Shown here: in pieces, positions 18,733-27,197 of the stretch
How positions within the stretch are numbered: position 1 is the first letter of the stretch
Layout of the letters: every line of letters starts with the position of its first letter
NCBI GenBank assembly: GCA_036821485.1
Contig: DAISJM010000012.1
Location: 1 to 64,000 of the forward strand
Direction: 5' to 3'
Length of the DNA stretch: 64,000 bases
Origin: DAISJM01 sp036821485
Lineage (GTDB): Bacteria; Verrucomicrobiota; Kiritimatiellia; CAIQIC01; JAGNIJ01
The notes under the pieces: generated by a model
Told to the model about the DNA's origin: nothing
Database searches by the model: none
The model's input: the letters and a program-made list of their open reading frames with translations, nothing else
Translations under genes and position numbers: made by a program

Positions 18733-18813
18733 TACATTAGTTTATGTATGATCGTGTGACCCGGGGCGCGATACATCTATGTATTCGAAGTGCCAATTAG
18801 TTACAAAATCGTA
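18733..18813. promoter_or_regulatory. Palindromes upstream of amtB (putative enhancer sites)
   Basis: ATACATCTATGTAT (18771-18784) is a perfect ACA-N4-TGT palindrome with 5-bp arms, centred ~126 bp upstream of the predicted amtB start. Weaker copies flank it: TACA-N8-TGTA at 18733-18748 and TTACAAAATCGTA at 18801-18813. The whole amtB-TPR gene gap is 434 bp; besides these sites and the sigma-54 promoter it holds no gene I can support. A TATACT on the plus strand near 18888 could be the -10 of the TPR operon. Confidence 0.45.
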
Positions 18814-19011
18814 GCGCTGGTGATGTGCATTCAGATGATGATGAGCGTGGTGTTCTTGGGTGATGAGTCTGTGACGGCTGGGGCGATTATACTTTGGCTC
18901 CGAAACCCGGTATTCCTCTGCGGTATGCTCAGGGATGTGCTGTCTCTTATCAGTCTGCTGTCGAAGAAAAGGCATGTGAAAGTTAATGGGCCGGGGTTAC
19001 ACTGGCGCGGC

Positions 19012-20175
19012 ATGACGAGGCTGATTCATCGCGGGGTTGTTGCCGGTGCGGTGTTGCTGATGGCAGCCGCCGTTTGCTCCGCGCAGCAGGATGCTCCGGA
19101 GACTCTCTATAAGAATGGCGTGGGTCAATTTGCTGCAGGCAACTATGCCGAGGCGGTCCGCTACTTCAGCGAGTTGATCACCCAGTTCGGTCGCGAGCCT
19201 TCGCTTCAGCAGGAGATGGAAGGGGCGTATTATGCCCACGGCTGCGCGCTCTACAACCTCGGCCGCTTTGCCGAAGCCGTTGAGGTGTTCAAGACCTTTG
19301 CCAGCCAGTATCCTCAATCCCGCTATCGCGATGAGGCGTTATACCGGATCGGCGCCGCGCACCAGGCTTTGGAAGCTTATGAACCTGCAGTGACGGTGTA
19401 CGCGGATCTCGTGAAGCAGTATCCGCGTTCCGACTACGCCGAGGATGCTTTGTTCCAGATCGGCGTGTGCCGACTGCTGCAGAATCAGTCGCAGCAGGCC
19501 GTGGACGCGTTCAAGGATTTCATGGCGTCCTTCCCTCAGTCCGATGTCTGGGCGCAGGCCGGTGCCTTCGCTGCGCGCGCGCTGTTCGATGCCGGCAAAC
19601 TGGTGGACGCCGTTGCCATGCTGCAGGCCGTGGAGCAGCATCCGCGCACGTGGAACGTGGTGACCTACTGCAATCTGCTCGCGTTCGAAATCGGCGATGC
19701 CGCGTTCGACAACACCGAGTACGAGCTGGCGCTCAAGGCCTATCGGCGCGTGAAGACGCGCGAGGCGGTGCTGCGCAGACAGCAGGCGCTGGTGAAATCG
19801 CTGCAGGCGGAACTCGACGCGTTCAACAAACAGAGGCCGTCGCCGGATCAGCTCCGGGCGCGATTCCGGCAGGAGCGCCGGCTCAACTCCGCGCTGGCCC
19901 AGGCGCAGGAGTTGCTCAAGAAACTTGAGTCGCTGCCGGACTACGACGCGGGCTTGTTCCACCGCATCGGTCGTTGCTTCTTCAATACTGACCGCTACTG
20001 GGAGGCGCGGGTGGCGTTCACGCGCGTGGTGGAAGTGGCCAAGGACGATAACCTGCGCGAAGCTGCGCACTTCGACCTGATCCTGGTGCTCTCGCGGTTG
20101 CGTCGGTTCGATGACTTGATTGCAGAAGCCGATCGTTACCTCGACCGGTACGACCCGGAATGGAAACGAAACTGA
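19012..20175 (+). CDS. Exported TPR protein, first gene of envelope operon
   Basis: 387 aa from ATG 19012 (the frame is open 74 codons further upstream but that part lacks coding character; MTRLIHRGVVAGAVLLMAAAVCSAQ is a good signal peptide). Tetratricopeptide-like repeats run from residue ~30 to 260 (YKNGVGQFAAGNYAEAVRYF; YAHGCALYNLGRFAEAVEVF; YRIGAAHQALEAYEPAV), like YbgF/BamD-type periplasmic scaffolds. A charged helical stretch near residues 250-310 may be coiled coil, then a last TPR. Its stop is 1 bp before the next start. It shares an operon with ExbB/ExbD genes, so a periplasmic partner role is inferred. Confidence 0.8.
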   Translation: MTRLIHRGVVAGAVLLMAAAVCSAQQDAPETLYKNGVGQFAAGNYAEAVRYFSELITQFGREPSLQQEMEGAYYAHGCALYNLGRFAEAVEVFKTFASQYPQSRYRDEALYRIGAAHQALEAYEPAVTVYADLVKQYPRSDYAEDALFQIGVCRLLQNQSQQAVDAFKDFMASFPQSDVWAQAGAFAARALFDAGKLVDAVAMLQAVEQHPRTWNVVTYCNLLAFEIGDAAFDNTEYELALKAYRRVKTREAVLRRQQALVKSLQAELDAFNKQRPSPDQLRARFRQERRLNSALAQAQELLKKLESLPDYDAGLFHRIGRCFFNTDRYWEARVAFTRVVEVAKDDNLREAAHFDLILVLSRLRRFDDLIAEADRYLDRYDPEWKRN

Positions 20176-20176
20176 G

Positions 20177-22441
20177 ATGAGCCCCAAGCGGACAGCACGG
20201 TGGATGTCGATTGTCGCCCTCGCGGTGGCGGTCTGCTCCAGCGCGTCCGCCGCGAAGTGGCAGAAGCTGACTGGCTGCCGGCTCGCGACAGGCGAGTACA
20301 TGGACGGCGACAGCTTCCATGTCCGGCACGGCAACGATGAGTATATCTTCCGCCTCTACTTCGTGGATGCACCGGAAACCGATCGCGAGCTTGCGGACCG
20401 CATCGCCGAGCAGGCGGCGTATTGGAACATTCCCGAGATGCGCGTCACGCGGCTTGGGCGCAAGGCGAAGAGCCTGACGGAGAAGGCGCTCAAGTCGGAC
20501 TTCACTGTCTACACCCAGTGGGAAGACGCGCAGGGCGCGAGCCAGATGCAGCGCTTCTACGCGGTGGTCAAGATTGGCCATGACGACCTGGCGGAGTTGC
20601 TCGTCGGCGCCGGGCTCGCGCGCATCTATGGCGCGACAACGCCTCTGCCGGACGGCACCAGCATCGACACCTACTTCCAGCGGCTGCATCAGCTTGAGGC
20701 GCGAGCCAAGCGCAAGAACCTGGGCGCGTGGAGCGGTGCGGAAGTCGAAGAAGAACCCGAAGATCAGGGGACCAACGCTGTGGTCGCGGTGGAGGAGGCG
20801 CCTCCGGCGGTGTCGTGGCCCAATGTGCCGGTCGTGGCGTTCCTGCGCGCGGAGGCCTTCATCAATACCGAGCGGTTCGAAGAGGCCGAAGAGGAAATGC
20901 GCGCGTTGCTGCGCCGGTTCCCCGAGCACAACCAGAAGCCGCGGATCGAATTCTATCTCGGCCTGTCCATCGCGATGCAGGAGCGGTTCCCCGAGGCGAT
21001 CCAGATCTTCCGTGACTGGCTGGCAAAATACCCGGACCACATCATGGCGCCGGAGGTGAAATACTGGCTGCCGATCGCGCTCTTCTACGGCGGCGATTAC
21101 GCCGAGGCGATCCCGCTGTTTGAGGACTACGTGGCGAAGTTTCCCATGAGCGTGTACGCGCCCGAGGCGGCGTATCGCGCTGCGCTGAGCCGTTATGCCG
21201 TGGAGGATTACGAACGCGCGGCGAAAGAGCTTGAGGCGTGGGTGGTGCAGTATCCCGATCACTACTTCAAGTGGGAAGCGCTGGTGACGTTGGGCGATGC
21301 GCTCGCGGCGATGGGCGAGCTTGATCGCGCGAAGGGCGCCTACCTGCGCGTCGGCAAGGAGGCCGGGCCGTTCTACTACATGGCGCTGACGCAGGCGGCG
21401 AAGGTCTTCAAGGCCCTCGGCACGCCGCGCGACATGCAGGACATGGCGGCTGCCTTTGCCCGGTTCATCCAGGATAGTCCCCAGTCGGACAACATCATCG
21501 ACGCGGCGTACCAGGCGGGCTGGGCGCTCCGGCATATCCAGCGTCAGGATGAGGCGCGCAAACTCTACTGGACCATGATCGAGCGTTACGGCAATACGCC
21601 CGCGTGGGAAGGGTTCGACTTGATGCTCAAGGATCTCGCGGGCATGTATGGAGACGTTGCACCCGACGGATTCATCTCCGACTTGCGCGCGAAGCAGCAG
21701 AAGGCGTTGGGCGAACGGAGGACGACGTTGGCGAGCCGTCTTGCATGGGTCGAGGCGGAATCGAAATCGCCGGAAGACCAGTGGGCAAACGCGCCGATCT
21801 TTGCCGCGCGCTACCCGCGCGATGAACTCGGGACGGAGACGCTCGCGTGGCTGGGCGAGCTGTACCTTAAGAATGGCAAGCCAGCCGAAGGTTTGGCGTG
21901 CCTTGAGCGGCTGCTGAAGGTGAACCCCGAATCGCGCTACGCTGCACTGGCGCACACGCGGATCGCCGAGCAGCAGGTTGCGACCAAGAGTTACGAAGAT
22001 GCATTGGCGCATACGGAATTGGCCATGGCCTATGCAGCCGCGCCTGCGGTGATCATGGAGGCAACCTTCCTGCGCGCGAAGAGTCTTGAGGGGTTGCAGC
22101 GTTATAGCGAGGCGGTCACCGATTACAACACCGTCCTGTCCGGCCGTTCGGCCCCGCGGATGCTGAAGCCGGAGGCGCTGCTGGGGATTGGCGCGTGCCT
22201 CGAGGCGCAGGGCCGATATCGGCACGCGATACCGTACTATCAGCGCATCTACGTTCTTTATGGCGCGTACACCTCCGCAGTGGCCCGCGCGTACCTCCGC
22301 AGTGGAATCGCATTCGAGCAGTTGAAGGATATGGAAGCTGCCGCAAAGACGTATCACGAGATGTTGGGACAGGACTCGTTGTCGGGCACGCCGGAGGCGA
22401 CGGAAGCGAGACAGCGCCTGCTGAAACTTGGATCGGGTTGA
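20177..22441 (+). CDS. Exported thermonuclease-like domain fused to TPR repeats
   Basis: 754 aa from ATG 20177, 1 bp after the previous stop. After a signal peptide (IVALAVAVCSSASA), residues ~27-185 resemble the staphylococcal nuclease fold: MDGDSFHV, FRLYFVDAPETD (Arg, Asp and Glu at the catalytic positions 35, 40, 43 of the nuclease), a basic helix, QRFYAVVKIG (possible Arg87 equivalent), LLVGAGLARIYG, and the closing ARAKRKNLGAW. From ~residue 220 to the end there are about a dozen TPR-like repeats. The catalytic residues appear kept, so nuclease activity is possible, but periplasmic binding is equally likely. The fusion to a long TPR array is unusual. Confidence 0.78.
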   Translation: MSPKRTARWMSIVALAVAVCSSASAAKWQKLTGCRLATGEYMDGDSFHVRHGNDEYIFRLYFVDAPETDRELADRIAEQAAYWNIPEMRVTRLGRKAKSLTEKALKSDFTVYTQWEDAQGASQMQRFYAVVKIGHDDLAELLVGAGLARIYGATTPLPDGTSIDTYFQRLHQLEARAKRKNLGAWSGAEVEEEPEDQGTNAVVAVEEAPPAVSWPNVPVVAFLRAEAFINTERFEEAEEEMRALLRRFPEHNQKPRIEFYLGLSIAMQERFPEAIQIFRDWLAKYPDHIMAPEVKYWLPIALFYGGDYAEAIPLFEDYVAKFPMSVYAPEAAYRAALSRYAVEDYERAAKELEAWVVQYPDHYFKWEALVTLGDALAAMGELDRAKGAYLRVGKEAGPFYYMALTQAAKVFKALGTPRDMQDMAAAFARFIQDSPQSDNIIDAAYQAGWALRHIQRQDEARKLYWTMIERYGNTPAWEGFDLMLKDLAGMYGDVAPDGFISDLRAKQQKALGERRTTLASRLAWVEAESKSPEDQWANAPIFAARYPRDELGTETLAWLGELYLKNGKPAEGLACLERLLKVNPESRYAALAHTRIAEQQVATKSYEDALAHTELAMAYAAAPAVIMEATFLRAKSLEGLQRYSEAVTDYNTVLSGRSAPRMLKPEALLGIGACLEAQGRYRHAIPYYQRIYVLYGAYTSAVARAYLRSGIAFEQLKDMEAAAKTYHEMLGQDSLSGTPEATEARQRLLKLGSG

Positions 22442-22454
22442 GCGAAGAAGGATC

Positions 22455-23495
22455 ATGACCACACAGCAACAGCAAAGCATGAAAGGCGGAATGCGACGTG
22501 GGTGGTGCATCGCTCTTTGCGTCATGCTGGTTGCCGTCCTGCTGCCGGTCGCCACGCCCGCGCAGACCGCATCGTCCTCGGCGGGCGTGGGTCCGTTTGC
22601 GATCGAGACCGCCCGCGGCCGCATCAATGCGAAGTTGCTGAAGCGGGACAAGGAAACCCTGTGGGTGATGACGGAAGCCGCTGCAGGCGGGAACTACGAG
22701 GCCGGCCTGCCGCTGGCCGAGTTGAAGATGATCGAGATGCCGGTGCCGCGCGTTTTCGACCTTGCCGCAGTGGCCGCGTCGGCCGAGCAGATGCGTGTGG
22801 CGCATGACGGCTTGGATCGGTTGATCAATACGCTGCGGCCCTTCCGCGGATTGCCGGGCGTGATTGTCGACGACGCCATTCTGCGCAAGGGCCGGCTCTA
22901 CGCGCGGCAGGGGCAGTGGCGCGACGCTGTGCGGCAGTATGAGGACGTGTTGCAGCAGCCGTATGCTTCGGAGCAGAAGACGGCGGCGCGCCTGGGCGCG
23001 GGTATTGCCTACGAACTGTCGGGGGATCATGCCTCGGCGTTGAAGTATCTCGAAGGCGTGGAGATGCCGGAGGACGACGAGGACCTGCTTTCGTCGGCCA
23101 TGTTTGCGCGCGCATCGGCCAACGTGGCCACCGGACGATACGACGCGGCGATCATGGACTACTTGCAACTCGTGGTGTTCCATCCCTTTGTTCAGAACAA
23201 CGAGGCGCGTTGTCTCGAAGCGGTCTTGCCGTGTTACGTTGAGATCAAGGATTGGGAATCGCTTTACAAAACGGTGCAGTGGCTCCGGAAGGAATATCCT
23301 GCCGCGCCGGAGACGCGCCGTGCGGAGGAGCTGTTCGAAGAGCATCGCAAGGAGTTGGAAGCCGCGGGGCAGTTTGTGGACGCGCAGGCCGAACCGGCAG
23401 CCGCAACCCCGGCGGCAGCCGGGGATGAGACCAAGCCGGCGGAGACGGCCCCGGCGACCAACGCGGCCATGATCGAGGATATCGAGGTGGATTGA
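22455..23495 (+). CDS. Exported TPR protein upstream of exbB
   Basis: 346 aa from ATG 22455, preceded by GAAGAAGG and following the previous stop by 13 bp. A signal peptide (WCIALCVMLVAVLLPVATPAQ) is followed by a small domain (FAIETARGRINAKLLKRDKE; residues ~45-95) and then TPR-like helices to ~residue 300 (ILRKGRLYARQGQWRDAVRQYEDVL). The last 45 residues are Ala/Pro/Glu-rich and probably disordered, as in proteins that thread toward a partner. Third exported TPR protein in a row; the function is not known beyond the ExbBD context. Confidence 0.75.
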   Translation: MTTQQQQSMKGGMRRGWCIALCVMLVAVLLPVATPAQTASSSAGVGPFAIETARGRINAKLLKRDKETLWVMTEAAAGGNYEAGLPLAELKMIEMPVPRVFDLAAVAASAEQMRVAHDGLDRLINTLRPFRGLPGVIVDDAILRKGRLYARQGQWRDAVRQYEDVLQQPYASEQKTAARLGAGIAYELSGDHASALKYLEGVEMPEDDEDLLSSAMFARASANVATGRYDAAIMDYLQLVVFHPFVQNNEARCLEAVLPCYVEIKDWESLYKTVQWLRKEYPAAPETRRAEELFEEHRKELEAAGQFVDAQAEPAAATPAAAGDETKPAETAPATNAAMIEDIEVD

Positions 23496-23518
23496 AGGTT
23501 GAACGAGGAGCGAAACAC

Positions 23519-24328
23519 ATGAAGACACGATGGACAAAGATGCTGGTTCTGGTCGCGCTGCTGACTGCGACGGGTGTGGTTACAGTGCTGGCGCAGGAAG
23601 CGGCGGCCGCGGCCCCGACGCCTGCGGCGGCCAAGAAGATGACGCTGTGGGATCTCATCAAGACCGGCGGTTGGGCGATGTGGCCCCTGGGGGTCTGCTC
23701 GATCGGCGTGGTGGGTTTTGCGGTGCTGAATTTCCGGCAGGTAAGCCGGAGCAAGATGATGCCGGAGGCCGTGCTTGTACGCCTGCGCGCGGCGGCCAAG
23801 GACCATGATTTGGGGACGATGCTCCAAGTCGCGCGTGGCACGCAGTGCCTGTTCACCAACGCACTTGCTGCGGGTCTGCGCAAGCTGAACCCGGACGACC
23901 CGGTGGGTTCGAAGCCCGCCGTGGAGGCGGCGATTGCCGAGGCAGCGGTTCGCGAGGAATCTGCGGCCGGGTTCTGGATCAACTTCCTGTCGCTGATCAT
24001 GGCCATCTCGCCGATGCTCGGCCTGTTGGGCACGGTCAGCGGTATGATCGGTGCCTTCCAGAAAATCGCCGGCGGCGGCATGGGCAAGCCGGAGCTGCTC
24101 GCGGGCAACATCGGCGAGGCGCTGATCACGACCGCCGCGGGCCTGATCATTGCCATCCCGGCGATGTTCTTCTACTTCCTGTTCCGCAACATGCTGAATC
24201 GAATCCTGCAGCAAGCCGAGGATCAGTACTCGCTGCTGCTCGACGATCTGACGGGCACGGGCGTGACGATCGAGGTGGAGGAAGAGTTGACGCCCGCCGT
24301 CCAGGAAGGGGAGACGCCTGCACCGTGA
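23519..24328 (+). CDS. exbB: ExbB/TolQ-type proton channel subunit
   Basis: 269 aa from ATG 23519, with GAGGAGC upstream. Three membrane helices in MotA/TolQ/ExbB order: WAMWPLGVCSIGVVGFAVL near residue 60, then ISPMLGLLGTVSGMIGAF and EALITTAAGLIIAIPAMFFYF. The GLLGTVxGMI and TTAAGL motifs are those of the ion channel. An additional N-terminal signal-like helix and Ala/Pro linker precede the core, as is common in this phylum group. Together with ExbD proteins it converts proton motive force into motion in the envelope. It overlaps exbD by 4 nt (GTGA). Confidence 0.93.
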   Translation: MKTRWTKMLVLVALLTATGVVTVLAQEAAAAAPTPAAAKKMTLWDLIKTGGWAMWPLGVCSIGVVGFAVLNFRQVSRSKMMPEAVLVRLRAAAKDHDLGTMLQVARGTQCLFTNALAAGLRKLNPDDPVGSKPAVEAAIAEAAVREESAAGFWINFLSLIMAISPMLGLLGTVSGMIGAFQKIAGGGMGKPELLAGNIGEALITTAAGLIIAIPAMFFYFLFRNMLNRILQQAEDQYSLLLDDLTGTGVTIEVEEELTPAVQEGETPAP

Positions 24329-24789
24329 AGTTGCGTAAACAGAAAGACGTGGAGATGGGGGTCGACATGACTCCCATGATCGACTGCGTCTTCCTGCTGC
24401 TCATCTTTTTCATGTGCGCTGCAACGATGTCACGCGTGGACCTTACGCCTGACGTCCTGCTTCCGGTCGCGCCGAAGGCGGCCATCCCCGAGGATCTGCG
24501 CGGTCGTGGTGTGATCAATATTCTGCCGCTGGGCACCGTGACCAGCGTTGGAGCGACGACGACGGAGGAGCAGCCATTTCTGGTTTACGGGAGTCTGCTC
24601 GATGACGCGGGGTTACAGAAAGCCATCGCCGCCCGCCGCGAAGAGGATCCGGAATTGCGGGTCTACATGCGGGTCGACCGCAATGCCGACTTCAAGTTGG
24701 TTCGCCGCGCGATCAAAGCCTGCGCGGGCGCCGGCGTGTTCGACATCATTTTCGGCACCTTCCAGAGCAACCCGGGAGGTGCATCGTGA
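24325..24789 (+). CDS. exbD: ExbD/TolR-type biopolymer transport protein 1
   Basis: 154 aa from GTG 24325, overlapping the exbB stop by 4 nt. Residues ~12-35 hold MGVDMTPMIDCVFLLLIFFM, the single ExbD transmembrane helix with the proton-carrying Asp. The periplasmic C-terminus (VYMRVDRNADFKLVRRAIKA) fits the ExbD fold. A second, different ExbD follows immediately, so the channel probably contains an ExbD heterodimer, as seen where two exbD genes are paired. Confidence 0.92.
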   Translation: MKLRKQKDVEMGVDMTPMIDCVFLLLIFFMCAATMSRVDLTPDVLLPVAPKAAIPEDLRGRGVINILPLGTVTSVGATTTEEQPFLVYGSLLDDAGLQKAIAARREEDPELRVYMRVDRNADFKLVRRAIKACAGAGVFDIIFGTFQSNPGGAS

Positions 24790-25229
24790 AGCTGCGCCGC
24801 CCGCCCGAAGAGAAGATGGAAATCCAGATGACGCCGATGATCGACTGCGTCTTTCTGCTGCTCATCTTCTTCATGGTTTCCAGCACGTTCTATCGGCAGG
24901 AGGCCGACATCGGCTTTGCGCTGCCGGGCGTGGCGGAACAATCCGAGTCCGTGGAAATTCCCGATGAGCAGATCATCGAGGTGGCGGCGGACGGCCGCAT
25001 TTTCCTGAACGACCTGCAGTACGACGATCCGTCGAACCCCGAGTTGCCGGAGCTGCTGAAGACGCTGATTCTGTTCCGCCAGACCGCCGAGGCCAACAAG
25101 GTTCCGGCGATGATCACGATTGCGCCCGCGGACACCGTCAAGCAACAGCGGGTGGTGGATGTGCTCAACGTCTGTGCGGCTGCCAAGATTCAAAATGTGA
25201 CCTTCGCGGTGGAAGAGGAAGACCCTTGA
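24786..25229 (+). CDS. exbD: ExbD/TolR-type biopolymer transport protein 2
   Basis: 147 aa from GTG 24786, overlapping the first exbD by 4 nt (GTGA). It has the same helix motif (MEIQMTPMIDCVFLLLIFFM) with the conserved Asp, then a periplasmic part with an ExbD-like IEVAADGRIFLND strand pair and TIAPADTVKQQRVVDVLN. It differs strongly from the first ExbD outside the helix. The start MKLRR resembles MKLRK of the first copy and MKLFR of the next gene, suggesting a common coupled initiation signal. Confidence 0.92.
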   Translation: MKLRRPPEEKMEIQMTPMIDCVFLLLIFFMVSSTFYRQEADIGFALPGVAEQSESVEIPDEQIIEVAADGRIFLNDLQYDDPSNPELPELLKTLILFRQTAEANKVPAMITIAPADTVKQQRVVDVLNVCAAAKIQNVTFAVEEEDP

Positions 25230-26287
25230 AACTGTTTCGACAAGATGACGGTCAGACGCCCGGCGCCGGGAAGACGCGCAAGCTGACGGCACAAGCGCTG
25301 GTCATCAGCATCGTCGTGCACATTATCTTTGTCCTCTCCGCCGCCTACCTCACGGTGTTGGTGATCCAGGGCCGCCAGAAGATGATGTTCGAGGGCAAGA
25401 AGAGTCCGTCGATTCCGGCCCGCAAGCTTGAACACAGCATTCGCGTGAAGCAGATGCAGAAGCAGGTGCGCAAGCCGCAGGTGTTGCAGCGGCTGGTGAC
25501 CGAGGCCCCGTCGAAAGTGGCGCTGCCGCAGATGCCGGACATGAAGACGCCGGACATCAAGAACATGCGCGACACCCCGCTGCTCGGAGCGCGCGCGGGG
25601 CAACTGGGTGGATTGACGGGGGCGGGGGGTGGGGCGGGTCGCGGGTTGACTGGGGGTACCGGCTATTCCGACACCAAGTTCTTCGGGGAAAACGTGCGCA
25701 CGCGGGCGGTTTGCATTTGCATGGACATCAGCCCGAGCATGGTGGCCAAGGGCGTGGTGCAGGACGTTACGACAGAAACTATCACGATGATGCAGGCGAT
25801 GAATCCCGGCACGAAGTTCAACATCATCGTGTTTGTGGATGGGGCCGAGGCCTTCGCGCCGCAAATGGTGTTTGCGACGCAGGAAAACAAGGACAAGGCA
25901 CTGGCCTGGCTCAAGCAGCCGTTCGATGGACGCCGCCAGGGCAACCGGCGCGGCTATTCCGGAAGCACTCCGTCGGAAGCGATTCGCGTGGCGGTCGAGA
26001 TGGGGTGCGACACGATGTTCGTGCTATCGGACGATCCGCCGTACCTGAAGCAGGGCGATTTTCAAAACGGCGTGGAGATCGCGGACCACATGGACCAGAT
26101 TCTAAGCTTTGTGAAGGATATTGAGAAGACCACGGGCCGGTCGGTGAGGATCAGCTCGATCCTGTACTGGCCGATCAAGTTCAAGCAGGTTAAGAGCATA
26201 CCCGAAGAGAAGCTCAAGAAAGCCTCCGACTTTTACAAATCTGTCGCCCGCACCACGGGTGGTCGAAGCCAAGTTGTTTATCGTTAA
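25226..26287 (+). CDS. TonB-like membrane protein with VWA domain
   Basis: 353 aa from TTG 25226, overlapping exbD2 by 4 nt (TTGA). One membrane helix near residues 22-48 (ALVISIVVHIIFVLSAAYLTVLVI) is placed as in TonB, followed by a basic linker (residues 50-115), a glycine-rich hinge (GGLTGAGGGAGRGLTGGTG), and a von Willebrand A domain (~165-350) with an intact MIDAS start DISPS and a later VLSDD. Position after exbBD and the TonB-like head suggest it is the energy-transducing arm, with a metal-dependent adhesion domain instead of a TonB C-terminus. This interpretation is inference. Confidence 0.8.
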   Translation: MKLFRQDDGQTPGAGKTRKLTAQALVISIVVHIIFVLSAAYLTVLVIQGRQKMMFEGKKSPSIPARKLEHSIRVKQMQKQVRKPQVLQRLVTEAPSKVALPQMPDMKTPDIKNMRDTPLLGARAGQLGGLTGAGGGAGRGLTGGTGYSDTKFFGENVRTRAVCICMDISPSMVAKGVVQDVTTETITMMQAMNPGTKFNIIVFVDGAEAFAPQMVFATQENKDKALAWLKQPFDGRRQGNRRGYSGSTPSEAIRVAVEMGCDTMFVLSDDPPYLKQGDFQNGVEIADHMDQILSFVKDIEKTTGRSVRISSILYWPIKFKQVKSIPEEKLKKASDFYKSVARTTGGRSQVVYR

Positions 26288-26302
26288 TACAAGGAGGTCA
26301 TC

Positions 26303-26617
26303 ATGAGAACGTTGGTTCTGGTTGGGCTTGTCGTGGCGGTCTTCGTTGGCGTCGGGGTTTCACGGGTGGATGCGACGCAGTATTTCACCACACAACAGTC
26401 GGTTCGTGCCTATGCGCTCAACGACTGGAGCTTCTTGACGGCGTGGGACCTGTCGAACGGCCAACTCCAGATTTCACCCGACTGGTACAACGGCACGTAT
26501 GTATGGAATTGGACCATGCAGTATCATCAGCACTGGTTTGCACTGTTTGTCTATGACGATGGTACGGGACAGACGCGCGAGCTATGCTGGGTCTATTCTC
26601 AGGATCATATCCAGTAG
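26303..26617 (+). CDS. Small exported protein, paralogue A
   Basis: 104 aa; AAGGAGGTCATC before ATG 26303 is a near-perfect ribosome site, suggesting high expression. A signal peptide (TLVLVGLVVAVFVGVGVSRVDA) leaves a mature protein of ~80 residues rich in Trp and Tyr: LNDWSFLTAWDL, SPDWYNGTY, FALFVYDDGTGQTREL and a C-terminal HIQ. It is paralogous over its whole length to the next gene. I do not recognise the family. It lies 15 bp after the VWA gene, so it is probably in the operon. Confidence 0.75.
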   Translation: MRTLVLVGLVVAVFVGVGVSRVDATQYFTTQQSVRAYALNDWSFLTAWDLSNGQLQISPDWYNGTYVWNWTMQYHQHWFALFVYDDGTGQTRELCWVYSQDHIQ

Positions 26618-26652
26618 TAATCATTGGGCCGTGTTGAACCTGTCTTCCAACC

Positions 26653-26682
26653 TTGACACTGCGGTCGGGGAGTGTTAATCCA
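26653..26682 (+). promoter_or_regulatory. Possible promoter of paralogue B
   Basis: TTGACA (26653-26658) is a perfect -35 hexamer; 17 bp downstream is TAATCC, a poor -10. It stands between the two paralogue genes and would allow separate expression of the second. Weak evidence. Confidence 0.25.
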
Positions 26683-26742
26683 ACACCTAAGATGACGCGC
26701 ATGCATTGGCGTTGTCGGCTTATACAAAAGGAGGGGATTATC

Positions 26743-27057
26743 ATGAGAGGTTTCTTGGTTGCCGCAATTGTCGCGGCGGTCTTGGTGTGCGTCTTGGTTC
26801 CGCAGGTGAATGCGAGTCAGTATTTCCCGGTGTCGCAGATTTCCCGCGGTTACGCGATTAACGACTGGAGTTTCATGACGGCGTGGAATCTGGCCAGCGG
26901 CACACAGCAAGTTTCGTCGGACTGGTATAACGGCGCGTATCTTTTCTACTATGATCGGCCCTATTACCAGCAGTGGATCGCACTCTTCATCTACGATGAC
27001 GGCACGGGTCAGACTCGTGAACTGGCGTGGTCCTATTCCCAGCAGCATATCCAGTAA
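26743..27057 (+). CDS. Small exported protein, paralogue B
   Basis: 104 aa from ATG 26743, preceded by AAAAGGAGGGG. Signal peptide GFLVAAIVAAVLVCVLVPQVNA, then a mature part aligning without gaps to paralogue A: INDWSFMTAWNL, SSDWYNGAY, IALFIYDDGTGQTREL, and the terminal SQQHIQ. Conserved Trp, Tyr and the DDGTGQTREL block suggest a compact beta fold with a common binding function. The pair looks like a recent tandem duplication with divergence. Function unknown; secretion and proximity to the ExbBD/VWA operon are the only clues. Confidence 0.75.
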   Translation: MRGFLVAAIVAAVLVCVLVPQVNASQYFPVSQISRGYAINDWSFMTAWNLASGTQQVSSDWYNGAYLFYYDRPYYQQWIALFIYDDGTGQTRELAWSYSQQHIQ

Positions 27058-27110
27058 GAACCATGCGTGGATAACCCGTTGCAGTTTGCGACGGTGAATA
27101 CGGTTTGGGA

Positions 27111-27142
27111 AGCCCGACGGCGACGTGCGTTACCGTCGGGCT
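27111..27142 (+). terminator. Hairpin after paralogue B
   Basis: 10-bp perfect stem AGCCCGACGG / CCGTCGGGCT (27111-27120, 27133-27142) with a 12-nt loop, 53 bp after the stop. The following CTCCGTT is only weakly T-rich, so termination may be partial. Confidence 0.55.
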
Positions 27143-27197
27143 CTCCGTTGAGACCCGATGTACGGATTCGATCTGCGCCCGACATGGGAGGGTTGTT

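Noticed and set aside
18790..19011. 74-codon 5' extension of the first TPR gene
   Set aside because: AT-rich, runs through the amtB regulatory region, and the signal peptide begins at 19012.
20018..22651. 877-codon open frame on the minus strand
   Set aside because: Antisense to the nuclease-TPR gene; Arg/His/Leu-rich with no domain.
23845..24324. 160-codon N-terminal extension of ExbD1
   Set aside because: Lies within exbB in another frame; the ExbD fold starts at GTG 24325 with a 4-nt overlap.
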